Source of the DNA: Ypsolopha sequella
Lineage: Eukaryota > Arthropoda > Insecta > Lepidoptera > Ypsolophidae
Direction: 5' to 3'
Assembly (NCBI GenBank): GCA_934047225.1
Contig: OW204012.1
Span: forward strand, 5,704,001-5,768,000
Length of the DNA stretch: 64,000 nt
Below the pieces are notes generated by a model that saw nothing but the letters and a program-made list of their open reading frames with translations, had not been told where the DNA came from and did no database searches. Of the stretch, positions 10,640 through 22,694 are shown in pieces. Positions within the stretch are counted from its first letter, which is position 1, and every line of letters starts with the position of its first letter. A program made the translations under genes and the position numbers.

Positions 10640-11607
10640 AAGAAAATATTGAATGTAATAATTTCGAAACACAACGAAAGAAAAAAATAAAAAAAAAGAA
10701 TCACAAAATCATATTAAACGTACAAAAAATTACTTAATTAATGAACTTTTAAAAGAACTAAACGACACAAAGTTGATGTCTATGCTATTGTTATCTTTTA
10801 CAACAAAATTATGTGCGCGGCAAACTCTATTTACAATACTCTCATGCCCTAGGTTGGTTTTAGATTTTTTTAATGCCAGTGTGCGACGATTTATTAATCT
10901 AGAATTTTTTCGTGGTACCGATAAACTTATATTTTCCAACACTTGCGGACAATCTACAAAACCTCTCAAAATTTTAAATAGAAATATCTGGTCCGACATC
11001 CAGCGACGGCTTTCGAGAGAATTTATTTGGAAGAATTCCAACCGTTTTTCATAAGAACGTATTTCTTTGAGTTTTTTCTGATGGACTGTAAGAAAATACA
11101 AGAATCATCTTTGGATTTTCTCGATTCTGTCCCTATGAGAACGGTAGTAGGGATTCCAAATATTTGAGCAATACTCAAGTATGCTCCGTACAGTGGCATT
11201 ATACGTTATTTTGAGGGCACTTATAGTTTTAAATTTTTTGCAATTCCTCCAAATAAATCCAAGCATTCTGAAAGCTCTTTTAGTTATACTGTCAATATGA
11301 GCAATGAAGGATAACTTTTTGTCAATAATAACACCCAAGTCTTTTATCTCGTTTACTTCTTCGAGATCAATGCCAGAAATGCGGTAATATGTAGAAAGTG
11401 GGGACTTTTTTCGGGTGAACTTGATGTGTTTGCATTTGTTCGTGTTTAGAAGTAATTTATTAGCAACAGACCACTGAGATATTCGATCTAAATCGTTTTG
11501 TAAAAGAACTTGTACTTGTAGTTTTTGTGTTACGTTTGTGTAATAAGTCAGAGGAAACGTGGAGGCATCTGCACAAGAACAAACTAAGAGACTGAGGCAA
11601 ACTCCTG
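10640..11607 (-). pseudogene. 5'-truncated LINE, reverse-transcriptase C-terminus (CR1/Jockey-like)
   Basis: On the minus strand the frame reads LQVQVLLQNDLDRISQWS, then KCKHIKFTRKKSPLS, IKDLGVIIDKKLSFIAHI and SILEYCSNIWNPYYRSHRD. A TGA at about 11104 interrupts it, after which YFLTVHQKKLKEIRSYEKRL continues to TAA near 10731. This is the thumb/C-terminal part of a LINE reverse transcriptase. The expected YADD box position reads CADA, so the copy is inactive. The 3' tail runs into a TA microsatellite near 10500. MITE I sits at its upstream edge. Confidence 0.8.
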
Positions 11608-11746
11608 CGGTGTTACTACAAAACGGTGTTTAACTTTAGACAGTGTTTAAATCTGTTGTTGTCGCCTTTTCTTTCACATTGTAAAAGAGTGACAGCAACA
11701 GATTTAAACACTGTCTAAAGTTAAACACTGTTTTGTAGTTACACCG
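11608..11746. mobile_element. Harbinger-like foldback MITE family I, copy 1
   Basis: 139 bp, flanked by a 3-bp CTG duplication (11605-11607, 11747-11749). Arms start CGGTGTTACTACAAAACxGT and extend about 50 bp. Confidence 0.85.
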
Positions 11747-11749
11747 CTG

Positions 11750-12100
11750 ATATCTTCCTGAATTCCTTATTCCTATATTTTCAATTTTCAATTTTACATT
11801 TTTTATTTTATTCAAGTGTATTTTTTTATTAAATTTAAGTAAACCTAACTTTTATTATTTCCTTGTGTATTTCCTCATATTATTATTTATTATATAAAAC
11901 TATTACCTATAGACATAAGATTATTTAATTATATTACATTAAAACCGACCTGTAATAAGTGTATCTGATATACCTACATTACATAAATATATATATATAT
12001 ATATATATATTTATATTTCTATTTCTGTGAATCCGACGAAAAATCTTATTTCCAAAGCTTGGTCCTTCTGCTGAATAGGTTGGGAAACCTTGCCTTAAAG
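11750..12100. other. AT-rich spacer with TA microsatellite
   Basis: No ORF or recognisable repeat. (TA)n at about 11990-12010. Confidence 0.5.
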
Positions 12101-12102
12101 AC

Positions 12103-12463
12103 TTTTTCAATGCAAGTACTCGTAAAGGCCCACTTTTTATGCATCAAAACCGAACAGAAAGTCGATTATTTTGCCCTAGGGCTTTATATATATTTTTTTA
12201 TTTATTCGAGGAGTTGGCTAATCTGTAACCTTTCCTGTTTACCATAAATGTTATACTTATTTTCCACTGTTTAACGGCTCCTTTTGAGCCAATCATTAAC
12301 TTGCAAAATTGTAACAACGTAACTTTCAACTTTAATAATTAAACTGTTTTCTTTGATTATATTTGTTTTATTTCCTCATGCATTGAATTACTCGCTACGC
12401 TCGTGTTTTAAACCGTCCTCGTAATTTATTCCTTTTCGCCCTTGTAGCATAAACTACTCTTAT
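12103..12463 (+). mobile_element. Dispersed repeat family B, copy 2
   Basis: Full-length by comparison with the other copies; the CCCTAGGGCTTTAT motif and GCATAAACTACT end are present. Confidence 0.75.
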
Positions 12464-12770
12464 CTGATTATTTAAAAAGATCTAGTCAGTAACAAAATCC
12501 ATTACACTTACAGACAAATAAAATTAAATACTAAACTAAAAATACATAATTACTTACACCACCCACTAAGTATAAATTAACGCATAACTCGGTTCAACCT
12601 TGCTCTTTATTTTATGAGCACCTTGTACACCTGCAATTTGAACCTTAAAGCAAGGGCATAACGATTCGAGTCACGTGATTAAAATTATTAATGAGCCAAT
12701 TGCGTATTGCAAAATGGTGACATTGTATGCGCCATTTTTAGTTATCAAGGCAGACTTGATAGTGCATTTT

Positions 12771-12958
12771 AGTCCATCCATCAGCCTAGTTCGTCCACTG
12801 CTGGACATAAGCCTTTCCAGGACTTTGCCACTCCCGGCGGTCATCCTGGAAGAATTGCCCATACTCACACACGCTGGGCAAGCGGGTTGCTGAGCGCGGT
12901 GCCAGAACACTCGCACCAGTGACGCCGCTGCCCGTCACCAGTCTGTTTCATATTTTAG
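12771..12958 (-). mobile_element. SINE-like family U, copy 1 (3' part)
   Basis: Inverted copy of the GxCGGCGTCACTGGTGCGAG...TATGTCCAGCAGTGGACGAA unit ending in GATGGATGGA. Confidence 0.75.
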
Positions 12959-12980
12959 TATTTGTCATTCATTATGACTT

Positions 12981-13578
12981 TTTTTTAGGGTTCCGTACCC
13001 AAGGGGCAAATCGGAGCCCTTAATGTCACTCCGCTGTCCGTCTGTCTGTCCGTATGTCACGGGTCTCTAGCTCTTAGACAGAATGAGATTGTAACCTAAA
13101 ATTTTTATATGTTGTGTAAAATGTTGACCTAAAACCGAATTTTTAATTTTAAATGTAATTTAATTATTTTTCAGGGGGGGGGGGCTCATACATGAAAATG
13201 GAGCAAAAAAAAAGATTGATTGCTCATTAAGTAGAGTATAAATATATTTTTTATCTTATCTTCAAAAATAAATCAATTGGGGTCTATCAAAGTTACCATT
13301 TTGAGACCATTTTTGTTACGGAGTCTATCTCAAAGGCCAAAACAGACAGGAATTTAAAAATGTATATATATTATCTAACATACGCTATATTTAAATAACA
13401 AATACTAAAAACGATTAGTTTTAGGGTTACGTCCCCGAATACTCAACCAACTTAATTTTTTATGTCCGACAGAATTCGATCATTACCTAAAATGAAATAA
13501 ATATCTAGTTTGAAATAATTGGTCATATGTACGGAACCCTAAAAGAGCAAGGCCCGACTCGCACTTGGCCGGTTTTTT
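12981..13578 (+). mobile_element. Dispersed repeat family C, copy 2 (full, 0.6 kb)
   Basis: Starts TTTAGGGTTCCGTACCC, has a (TCYG)n run (GTCCGTCTGTCTGTCCG), and ends ACTCGCACTTGGCCGGTTTT. Start and end carry inverted GGGTTCCGTA/ACGGAACCC. From memory abundant in Lepidoptera; class not assigned. Confidence 0.75.
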
Positions 13579-13679
13579 AAATTATAAATAATGTAACTTA
13601 AGATGAATATAAGCGTTAATGCATGTCGTGTTAATGCAACTAATGTATATGTTGTGTTAATGCATCTAATCTACCTATA

Positions 13680-13916
13680 CAACGTGTAACAGAAAGGTGT
13701 AGCCATATTTGAAGAGCTTATTCAGTCAATGGTACAGAACAACTTTTACTATGGAATAAAACCTGTAACTCGAAAAAAAAAATCTGTTTCGTAAAAAAAA
13801 TGTATGGAAGGGCAGTTTTTTTTTAGATTTACGGGTTGGCTCCATAGTAAAAGTTGTTCTATACCATTGACTGAATAAGCTCTTCAAATATGGTTACACC
13901 TTTCTGTTACACGTTG
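13680..13916. mobile_element. MITE family A (237 bp)
   Basis: Both ends start CAACGTGTAACAGAAAGGTG inside TA|..|TA. The arms extend about 80 bp to an ACTATGGA motif, with a short AT-rich centre. The TIR matches the 4.4-kb element at 2046-6444, so it is a likely non-autonomous derivative. Confidence 0.85.
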
Positions 13917-14229
13917 TATATGTTGTGTTAATGCATCTAATGCATGTTGTGTTTTAAAATAATAAATAATAAAGATGATTGTTGTTTAATTAAAATTAAT
14001 AATTTAAAAATAGAATGATAATTTGATAATAATGATATATGTTTTGTGTACCGTTTTTTTTTACCAAGACAACATTGTCGCTTGCTTATGGTCGTATAAG
14101 GTAGTATGGTATGACCTTTAAATAAGGTTGTTTGGTATTTATCCCGGCAGACTGAGTGCTAGGCGCCTCAGGGGAATCACGCACAAAATGTCATCCATTG
14201 TAAAACTGTTTGTAATTTGTTTACAAAAT

Positions 14230-14510
14230 ATTATTCTATTTAGTCCGTCATTTAGATTATCAAAAAATATTGGCCACGTATTTTCTCTTTTGTCAATCAA
14301 ACAAAAAATGACAGAGATAAAGCGCATCAAAGTTTGGGAGTGGGGGTTGGTGACGTCACGCCTAGGTAAAAAGTGTACTTAGGCGTGACGTCACGCGGAA
14401 CTTTAGCGGGCTATATCTTCATAATTTTTTGTTTAATTGACAAAAGATAAAATACGTGTCCAATATTTTCTGATAAAATCTAACTGACAGACTAATTGGA
14501 ATTTTTTAAG
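14230..14510. mobile_element. Foldback MITE family J, copy 1
   Basis: Imperfect arms over 100 bp (TTAGTCCGTCATTTAGATTA.. / inverted). The centre is the near-palindrome GTGACGTCACGCCTAGG..GGCGTGACGTCAC. Confidence 0.75.
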
Positions 14511-14544
14511 TCATCATGCCTGTTATTATATCAAGAGCATGGTT

Positions 14545-14758
14545 ACAAAATATATACTACCAGAAGGCCGACTCGACCACGAAGCGAAAACAGATGCACA
14601 CATGCATAGACGCGTACGTACGATGGTCTCGCTCGGCAGAATTTCGTGTTGGAATTCACCCGACTACCTCCGAGATCGTCGTACGTACGCGTCTATGTGT
14701 GCGTGCGCCTATTTTCGCTAGTTATTCGGAGTAAACATTCTGTAAGTGGTTATTTTGT
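14545..14758. mobile_element. Foldback MITE family K, copy 1
   Basis: Arms ACAAAATAxxxACTxxCAGAAGG; inner arms GCGAAAACAGATGCACACAT and inverse, with CGTACGTACG. Confidence 0.75.
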
Positions 14759-15242
14759 GGCATGGTGATGTCTACATGGAAATAGGAGAACAGCCCCGTG
14801 TTTATTACAAGAACTGAAGTATGGGAGGTTGTAAAACATAATTAGTCATCTCGAAATCTCTCGGATAGTTTTTGTTGGAGCTTTGCTTGCTTGAGGACTA
14901 CATTATGTCTTTTCATTTATGTAAAATATGTCTTGATCTTTGCCGGCGGCGCTTGGACCTAATTTGCTCACTGTCATTTCCATTAATTTAATCGGCGTGC
15001 TTGCACTAAGTACCAAATAAATAACGTATTTATGTTATTTTACTGGCTAATTAATTTTTTGAATAAATTTTACTAAAAAAACAAATGAAACAAATTACGT
15101 GGTTTGCGCCATAGACTAGTGATGTCCTAAACACGCTTTTTATAACGTTGAAAAGAAACGGGTACAACCGTATGAAGCGGCGAATTCCAATAAGTTAATT
15201 TAAGAGTTAACGAGTTAAACTTTTCTTTGCAGGTTTATTTAC

Positions 15243-15310
15243 GCCGATTCTGAAGGCTTTAATTTTAGTTTTAGTGCTGTGAAAACAAAATTTTCTTCAT
15301 TGCAAAATAG
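15243..15310. mobile_element. Foldback MITE family E, half copy
   Basis: Only the left arm is present. It is fused to a fragment of TTAA-family G at 15313, so one element was truncated by the other. Confidence 0.7.
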
Positions 15311-15312
15311 TC

Positions 15313-15491
15313 ATTTCAACAATTATTTCTATCGAGGAAAATTTATCCAAACATGTTTTCCAATTTCAAAACCCTAGATTATATAGTCAAAATGCATATA
15401 CGAGAAACTGATTATAATTTTCCGTGTATTTCATGAAATACACAGAAAATAAACACCCGTATTTTTTTCGCATATCACCTTAAATAGAACC
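15313..15491 (-). mobile_element. TTAA-type MITE family G, 5' fragment
   Basis: Inverted copy of the G start, ending ATACGGGTG.. inverted then TTAA at 15490. The distal part is missing and a family E arm abuts it. Confidence 0.65.
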
Positions 15492-15552
15492 TTATTCAGT
15501 TGTATAAGTTAACACTAAAACACCTCGTGTACTCGTAAAGGTATCAACAGCA

Positions 15553-15735
15553 CTAGTAAAATTTCGCAACCACAACAATGCAGCGGCGATGCGGCCGGCG
15601 CCGGCGCCGCGTAATTCCTTCTGCGTTGTGAAACATGCGTACATAGCTAACCAGCCGGGACTCGTTAAGAGGTGTGTGAGGATCGTAGCGAATCCATAAA
15701 TTGGAAGGCGAGAGCAGATGCTTAATACACTGCAA
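15553..15735 (-). other. Open coding-like segment, unidentified
   Basis: Sixty codons open on the minus strand: SPSNLWIRYDPHTPLNESRL, then VSYVRMFHNAEGITRRRRRP. GC-rich relative to its flanks, with a GCCGGCGCCGGC palindrome. A tgcAG acceptor-like site precedes it. Could be a transposon ORF piece or a host exon. I do not recognise it. Confidence 0.3.
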
Positions 15736-15826
15736 GATTTAATATAAAAATATTTTTGTTTGTAAAGTTTTATTTCGAATTACCAAGTGTCATTAATTAG
15801 CTTTTTATTTATAATTACACAATAAA

Positions 15827-15986
15827 GCCGATTCTGAAGGCTTTAATTTTCGTTATAATGCTGTCAAAACTTAAAAACTTTTTAAAGTAATTTAACTTTT
15901 GTTCTTAAAAGCTAAGGGCTATTTTGCAATGACGAAAATTTAGTTTTGACAGCACTAGAACTAAAATTAAAGCCATCAGAATCGGC
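15827..15986. mobile_element. Foldback MITE family E, copy 3
   Basis: Complete 160-bp foldback. The next copy begins 10 bp away. Confidence 0.85.
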
Positions 15987-15995
15987 TTTATTAAG

Positions 15996-16154
15996 GCTGA
16001 TTCTGAAGGCTTTAATTTTAGTTTAAGTACTGTCAAAGCCTAAATATTTCAAAAGGAATTTAGCTTCTGTTCTTAGTATTTAAGAACTATTTTACAATGA
16101 AGAAAATTTAGCTTTAACAGCACTAAAACTAAAATTAAAGCCTTCAGAATCGGC
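15996..16154. mobile_element. Foldback MITE family E, copy 4 (tandem with copy 3)
   Basis: Complete 159-bp foldback, 9 bp after copy 3, diverged from it. This suggests a second independent insertion rather than simple duplication. Confidence 0.85.
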
Positions 16155-16159
16155 TATAT

Positions 16160-16305
16160 TATAACTTTAAATATATACAATAAATAAAACAAAATTATAA
16201 CTTGAAATATATTTCGGCCCTTAGTGGGCCGTCATCAGTCAAGTATGATGACTGATGACGGCCCACTAAGGGCCGAAATTTTTTGTATATATTTAAAGTT
16301 ATATT
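16160..16305. mobile_element. Foldback repeat (family S-like)
   Basis: Near-perfect palindrome centred near 16243: GGCCCTTAGTGGGCCGTCAT with its inverse, flanked by AT-rich arms. Confidence 0.75.
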
Positions 16306-16415
16306 GTGTAATTATAAATAAAAAGCTAATTAAGGCATACTATATATTTATTCAAGTACTACAATCTTACTCGCAAACACAGAGTAAGAGGACAGCTCTT
16401 AAATAGGCACAATCT

Positions 16416-16622
16416 GGTATCCCACCATGCCTAAGAGCGATTACTGACCGTATATCCATCCCCAATTGCCAGGCTCAATACACATAAAACAGACAGGTGA
16501 CGGGCAGCGGCGTCTTCGGTGCGAGGGTTACGGCATTTCTTCCAGGAGGACCACCAAAAGTAGGGAAATCTTGGAAAGGCCTATGTCCAGCAGTGGACGA
16601 AGACAGGCTGATGGATGGATAT
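16416..16622 (+). mobile_element. SINE-like family U, copy 2
   Basis: Diverged copy ending TATGTCCAGCAGTGGACGAA then GATGGATGG. Confidence 0.7.
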
Positions 16623-17178
16623 TTTTAGGGTTCCGTAGTACCTAAAAGGTACAAAAGGAACTTTCATGGTGAGACTCCGTTGTCCGTCCGTCCGTCCGTA
16701 AGTCACAGCCTCATAACTTTAGCACCGTTAAAGATAAAGACATGAAATTTGGCACAATAATAGCATTAATTTACTCAGATATCAAGGTGTAAAAAAATAT
16801 GAAAAATTAGAAATTGTTCAAAATATTCCCAAAACAAAAGTGAGAAAAAATAAAAAATATTATCCTAAAAATACAATATGGGTATCAAATTGTAGCTATT
16901 AAAAAGTTGATTGTAAAAATATATCATTTGGCTATATTTAATTGCATCTATTTCGAGAAATCATTGAAAATCCAAAAAAAAAATTATGTCCTCTTATCTC
17001 CAAAACTGTTGAAACGAAAAATATGAAAAGATCATGGTACTATGTGTTTACGTAAAGATTACAGGAAAAATAAAGCGGTTGAGAAATTCATTTATAAAAA
17101 AATTACAAAATTCAATTTATTATCCACAATTCGGAACCCTGGGTACGCGAGTCTGACTCGCACTTAGTCGGTTTTTCC
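16621..17178 (+). mobile_element. Dispersed repeat family C, copy 3
   Basis: Full copy, GTCCGTCCGTCCGTCCG run, ends GACTCGCACTTAGTCGGTTT. Confidence 0.75.
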
Positions 17179-17457
17179 AAAAGAAACGATTTGAAGGGGA
17201 CTACAAATGTATTTTTTTTTATACCGGACAAAGCTATTGCGATTGGTGCCGAGTATGAAGGCAATTCAATAAATTAGGGGCTAGTAGTCTGTGTCTAGCA
17301 ACGCTTTAAGAAACTACTTATTACATCAAAGCAGTGCTTCGGATAATCATTTCTGTGATGGGTGACGAAACCTGTCATAATATACTCGTGCATCGCGTGC
17401 GTTTCAGCGAGCCATCAATCTGACCTTACGTCCACTTTAGAGTGGGTTTATCAAAGT

Positions 17458-18182
17458 AAAACCGGCCAAGTGCGTGTCGGGCCACGCGCAGTGTAGGGTT
17501 CCGTAGTTGCTCTGCACAATATGCGGACTTCTTCTCCAAGTATATTTTATAAGTTTGTCGACTAATACAGATCGCGCCAAACTTCTAGTACGCTCGGAAG
17601 TTGCTCTTCCCAAGAACGGCCCATACATTTTGTTCCTGCTGATGCAATTCGCCCCGTGTTTAGAGGGGACTAAAATTTTGGCGCGATCTGTACTCGTTCA
17701 CTTGTAAAGCCTACTTAGCTGTGATAGTTTTCCTTTTAATTTCGTTATGTATACTACTGCCGTGATTTTTTTCACGTCTCCAAATACAACCGTTTCGCTG
17801 GCAGGGGGTGAGGACACTTGACTCTAACGAAAATGAACACTTTTAAGTTTAATATTTCGCAAACGGGACCCTGGATTGAAAAATGGTCTTCACACACCCC
17901 CAATATTCTTAAATTGCCTATTTAACGACACCCACACTACAGGATAGACGAGAAAAGAAACCACTTTAAGTGTAGGGGAATTACACTAAAAAAAACCTTT
18001 ATCAAAATTTTACTGTACCACTTTATTGGCGTAATAAATAAGTATACCTAAGCCCAATTACAGCTTTCTAGTATTAATAGTCTCTAAGCTAAGCCGCGGA
18101 CAGACTGACAGACAGACAGACAGACGGACGGACATGGCGAAACTATAAGGGTTCCTTGTTGTTGACTACGGAACCCTAAAAA
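17458..18182 (-). mobile_element. Dispersed repeat family C, copy 4 with internal foldback
   Basis: Inverted copy (AAAACCGGCCAAGTGCG start, ACGGAACCCTAAAAA end). At 17553-17702 an inverted pair ACAGATCGCGCCAAA marks a nested element. Confidence 0.7.
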
Positions 18183-18889
18183 GCGACTTTATTCAGAAAA
18201 AAAGTTTCATTCGCTGCTCGGAGAGCTATATACAAATATGCATCTAGGGCAGTTTACATATTTTTGCAAGAACGTTATCAAGAATTCCAACGACTCCTGC
18301 ACTGGAAGACAAAAACGAGGAAGCGGTCGCGAATTCTGACCGGATGTGCGTCGGCGCAGACTCGTATCTATTTATAATGTACTAATGGTACAGCGAGTTT
18401 TCAATATGTTTATGGTATGCGGAAACAATATATTCTTAATTACGCACAAGACTCTATTTGGCCAAATCGTGGTGGTTGGCCTCGGTTGGCTATTTGGAAT
18501 TGATTTCATGTTTTGGTTGCAGTAATTATTTTTTTTATACCCCACAACACATAATCACGTTCTGTGGAGAAAAGTATACACCACACTTTTGGCATGAAAA
18601 CCAATGATTGATAAAACATCAAACCAGTTCAATCCAGCCTTAACCACTATAATCTAAACAGCCATATAGGTAGGGTTACTAGACGGCAGAAGTTTTGCTG
18701 ACATTGTAGGCATTTTGGCCTTCTTCCAGGAAATCAGAATAAAAATGGTTATGTTAGGAATTCTAGGAAGAGACCAAGGAATCGCCATGGGAGGCAGCTG
18801 CTCCCCCCCTAGGGATTCGAAAAAAAATAACATTTATAGTCCAATACCAGTGGCGGAACCAGAAATATATTTTAGGTGGGGCTGTTTGA

Positions 18890-19195
18890 TTGTGATTCGT
18901 GCTGGGGGCTCGGTTGGTGATCATTGAACCTTGTTCCTGGTCCCTGGCCGGGTCTCCGGTATGGGTTCGGGCGGTTGATTGGATTTCACCTTGTATAATA
19001 ATATTTTACCTATGATTTTAATCGTATATATATTGCTACATAAATTAAAAAAACATTTAATCTAAGTAGTTCATGTACATTTATTATTTTATTACATATA
19101 TTTTTATAAGATTAAAATTTGACTTGTGAAACGTGTATTATATATACCCACTTTGCAAAATAAACTTTTTGAATTTGAATTTTTGAATTTTGATT
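18890..19195 (+). mobile_element. LINE 3' tail family M, copy 1 (uninterrupted)
   Basis: GATTCGTGCTGGGGGCTCGG to AATAAACTTTTTGAATTTGA with a (TTTGAAT)n tail, as in LINE 3' ends. Serves as the empty-site reference for M4. Confidence 0.7.
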
Positions 19196-19559
19196 TTTCA
19201 GGAAATCATAGTAAATACCACATCCTGTACTATTAAAATAAGTGTAGGGGTAAGTAAATTTAAGACTAATATAGTATACATAAGAAGTAAACTGTCATAA
19301 CATAGTATAGTATAAAAGAAACGTGTGAGTCCTATAACGTATATTTTTGGGCGGGGCAGGGGGGTGGGCTTCATGTCTTAAATGTGTATCTATATATTAA
19401 TATGTATGTATATGTGTATTTATTGTATAGAAATATATATCTATTTTATATTTTATATATTTATAATATATACCTCTATATACTATTGATACTGCTTAGT
19501 AAGTAATGGTTTTTAATATTGTGTAAACTTTTTACTATTTAATATTTAGTTACTTATAA

Positions 19560-19712
19560 GCTTGTACCTATTTAATTATCATTTTATCATCTTATCCGGC
19601 ACTACCCTAATTTATCCACATCACCAAAGGTAAACTGGAAGATAATGCTAATTAGCATTAAGTTCGCCTTGTGTACTATGTTTATAAGTGCAATAAAGAA
19701 TTTTTATTATTA
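19560..19712 (+). mobile_element. LINE/SINE 3' tail with (ATT)n, copy 1
   Basis: AATGCTAATTAGCATTAAG then GTGCAATAAAGAATTTTTAT and (TAT)n. Matches 21323-21445 inverted. Confidence 0.6.
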
Positions 19713-19719
19713 TTATTAT

Positions 19720-20240
19720 CTCCCTAGCCCCCCCAGCATCCGCCACAGTTCAATCCTCCAGCAACCTGACTGAGACGAATTAAAACCCGCCTTAGAAGTA
19801 CCATGGTGGAAAGTAACCTCAGTGCACTTGAATTGGTGAGTGTCCATCGAAAGATTATCATTGAGAACCTAGAAGATTTTAATAATTGCTGGGTAGTTAT
19901 CAAGCAGTAAGTCACCGTCTGCTAACTTAAATTTGTGAGAGATTTTCAGGACAGATGTCCGTTACCCGCTCCATTTAGCATCCCATCCCCGTAGCTCACT
20001 CCAAGTCGCTTCCTCCCTGGCAATAGTTTGGAAACTGTGGGGGACTGTCCGTTAGTGTATCCTAATGATACATTGAGGGAGTGGCCTCCATGGATGCAGC
20101 CTGTTAATCGAAAATTAACATGTTTTTAATTTCATATTTTATTATCAGTTGGTCATGGTGCTGCCATCTCTTATTCATGTTAATAACTAATTTAGCTCAG
20201 AGGAGAGTACGCTTAGATTTGTAAAAAATTGTTTTCATAC
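19720..20240. other. Unexplained spacer
   Basis: Moderate GC at 19960-20100, no ORF over 63 codons, no match elsewhere in the window noticed. Confidence 0.35.
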
Positions 20241-20269
20241 TCAGTTTATAAATAAATCAAAAGATTATC

Positions 20270-20517
20270 GGTTGTAAAGCATCTCAGTGTATTATCAGTG
20301 TAGTATATTAAAGCCATAAAAAAAATATATGTCCTCCCCTCCTTATCTCCAAAACTGGTGGATCGAAATAAATCATGGTAATATGTGTTTACGTAAAGAT
20401 TACAGGAAAAATAAAGCGGTTGAGAAAATAATAAAAAAAAAAACGACAAAATTTAATTTATCATCCACAATACGGAACCCTAGGTACGCGTGTCTGACTC
20501 GCACTTAGCCGGTTTTT
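20270..20517 (+). mobile_element. Dispersed repeat family C, 3' part
   Basis: Matches copy 3 from CTTATCTCCAAAACTG to CGCACTTAGCCGGTTTTT. Confidence 0.65.
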
Positions 20518-21322
20518 ATTTTTGTCAGGAATTTACTTTACAGACCTGGTAACCCTATCTATACGTAGTCCACTATGAGAATAATGTAAATACCTGAGTG
20601 GAAATCTCAAGGCTAATCTAGGTACTTGCCGGGCCTGGCCGCGCCCTGACTAGGTATAGTTAGAGTTCTTGGTATCTTAATACCTAGTTATAGTTCTTGG
20701 TGAATACCTTAATACTATAGTTACTATCATGGCTGGTAATACGTCGTATTGCAATGTGGTAGGCAGAGAGTTAGGACGATGGCATACCCTAGCAACTTTT
20801 TTTATTACCCGTCCAGAACAATAAATCAAATGGCAAAGACCTTATTGGTTTTTCATAGAGGCGATTACATGTTGGCTCTTTGGTCTCTTGTTCTTGGACG
20901 CGTAATACTAGTGATCACGCAGCGAAACAACAAATTGGTGTGTTTTTAGCTAATACTGAAATATTTTGTAGGGAAAAAATATTGGATTTAGGTAAAATCC
21001 CTTCATATTTCTATTGCCTATTTAAAAAAAAATATCAAGTTGATCTCTTAACTGCGTCTTTGATACGAACGTTTAAAAACAAAAAAAAAGAGGGTGGAAA
21101 TTTTTTTTTTTGTCAATAGTATAAATCTTAAAACATTGTTTAGGTGGAATAAAAGATCGATAAATTATTTGATTTATATTTTCTTCAATATGAGGAGAGA
21201 CCTAGTTTCTTAAAATTAACCCTTGAAAACCTTGTGTTGCTGATGTTCTAGCGTCAGGTGTCATTATTATTATGTAGGTACACTTTTCAGTCACGGGCCC
21301 ATAGGGACCCGGTCATTTGAAA

Positions 21323-21445
21323 GGCATTATTATTAAAAATTCTTTATTGCACAAATAAAAACATGTACATAGGCGAGCTTAATGCTAATTAGCATTTTCT
21401 TCCAGCTAACCTTTGGCGATGTAGAACTTGTCAAGGGTAGTGCTT
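21323..21445 (-). mobile_element. LINE/SINE 3' tail with (ATT)n, copy 2
   Basis: Inverted copy of 19560-19712 (ATTCTTTATTGCACAAATAA, GCTAATTAGCATT). Confidence 0.6.
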
Positions 21446-21766
21446 CGATGAGGAAAAATTATTATGACTAGTGTTAATTTTACCTAAAATTAATATATAG
21501 GTACGTTAAATACATAAAAAGGTAACTTATAATCAAATACATATACTACATAGGTGTCCCGTTAAGACATTCATCACCTACGATTCTATCACACCCTTTT
21601 CCTTTTGTCTCTTCAACATCAATCATTTCTCCATTATCTCGACATAATTTCGTCAGCATACGGCTCGAGCTTTACATTCCACTTTTGCACCATTATTTCC
21701 TTCGTCACTCTCACACTCATTCTCTCAAACTATCCATGCATTCATTACTTTTTACATTCTAGTCAC

Positions 21767-22535
21767 TTAAGGGGCTGCACAATGCTAGAATTCAGTTCTG
21801 CTCTATGGCTTTTTATACTTGGTGGTCGGCACTTGGTGAAACTAGAAACACATCTTGATTTAAAAGCACTTTTACAGTAGTTTCACTTTATTTATGTTAC
21901 ACTTTATTTATCATTGTTTATGTTGCTCTGAGCTACAAGCCCACTTTTTATGCATCAAAACCGAACAGAAAGTCGATTATTTTGCCCTAGGGCTTTATTA
22001 TTTTTTTTTTCAATGGTTGGCTAACCTGCAGCCTTTCTTGTGTACGTTAAATGTCATACTTTTTTTTCTACTGTTTAACGGCTCTGGATACAGTCCTTTT
22101 GAGCCAATTATAATTTAAAGTTCACAAAATTATATTTGTTTTATTTTCTCACACTATGCATTGAAAAACGTTCTCGCTAGGCTCGTGTTTTAAATCGTCC
22201 TCGTAATTTATTCCTTTGCGCCCTTGTAGCATAAACTACTATTATTTGTCTATCGTGCTATAATCACAATAACATGCCAGGCATGTAAAACTTCAGTTAT
22301 TTTGAAATCAAGGCTACTTTAGGACAATAACCATAATTTCTTTATGTAATAAATATGTTTTTTTCTAGTTAGTATCTGTGTGTGTTGGTTTCGTTTTAAT
22401 CGGTTTTGAAATATGGAAACTGAATCGGATTTTTCGTGAAATTCATGCTTTTTTTAAAGGTAATATTATCAAAAGAAGATTGAAAGTATGTTTATTTCTA
22501 AAGTGTTATTAATAATTGTAGCTGCCAATGACCTT
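21767..22535 (+). mobile_element. TTAA-type MITE family T, copy 3, interrupted
   Basis: Left end TTAAGGGGCTGCACAATGCT at 21767. The homologous interior resumes at about 22245 after foreign DNA and family B copy 3, and fades near 22535, where an O fragment starts. Confidence 0.65.
21937..22244 (+). mobile_element. Dispersed repeat family B, copy 3 (5' truncated, inside T3)
   Basis: Begins at CCCACTTTTTATGC and lacks the first about 25 bp. It sits inside a TTAA-type MITE (T3) whose two halves flank it. Confidence 0.7.
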
Positions 22536-22539
22536 GAGT

Positions 22540-22670
22540 CGTGTCGGTACAAATATCGACATAAACCATATTGAAATAACGCCCATATCAGCGCGCACTG
22601 CATTACGACGTCGCTGGGTCTCCGGATAGCGCAAAATAGGAAAATAATACTTTTCACGTGGACGCGGTGG
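22540..22670 (-). mobile_element. TTAA-type repeat family O, fragment
   Basis: Matches the end carrying ATATTGAAATAACG and CAAAATAGGAxAAATAATAC; the remainder is absent. Confidence 0.55.
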
Positions 22671-22694
22671 ACGGAAAAAGAATTCTATAAATAT

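Noticed and set aside
14330..14400. cAMP-response-element cluster (TGACGTCA)
   Set aside because: It is the palindromic centre of MITE family J and recurs in the second copy at 35800, so it is transposon structure rather than a host regulatory site on this evidence.
18655..20557. Possible 1.9-kb element bounded by TAGGGTTACTAG and TAGGGTTACCAG inverted
   Set aside because: Similarity is limited to about a dozen bases and the interior is a patchwork; chance cannot be excluded.
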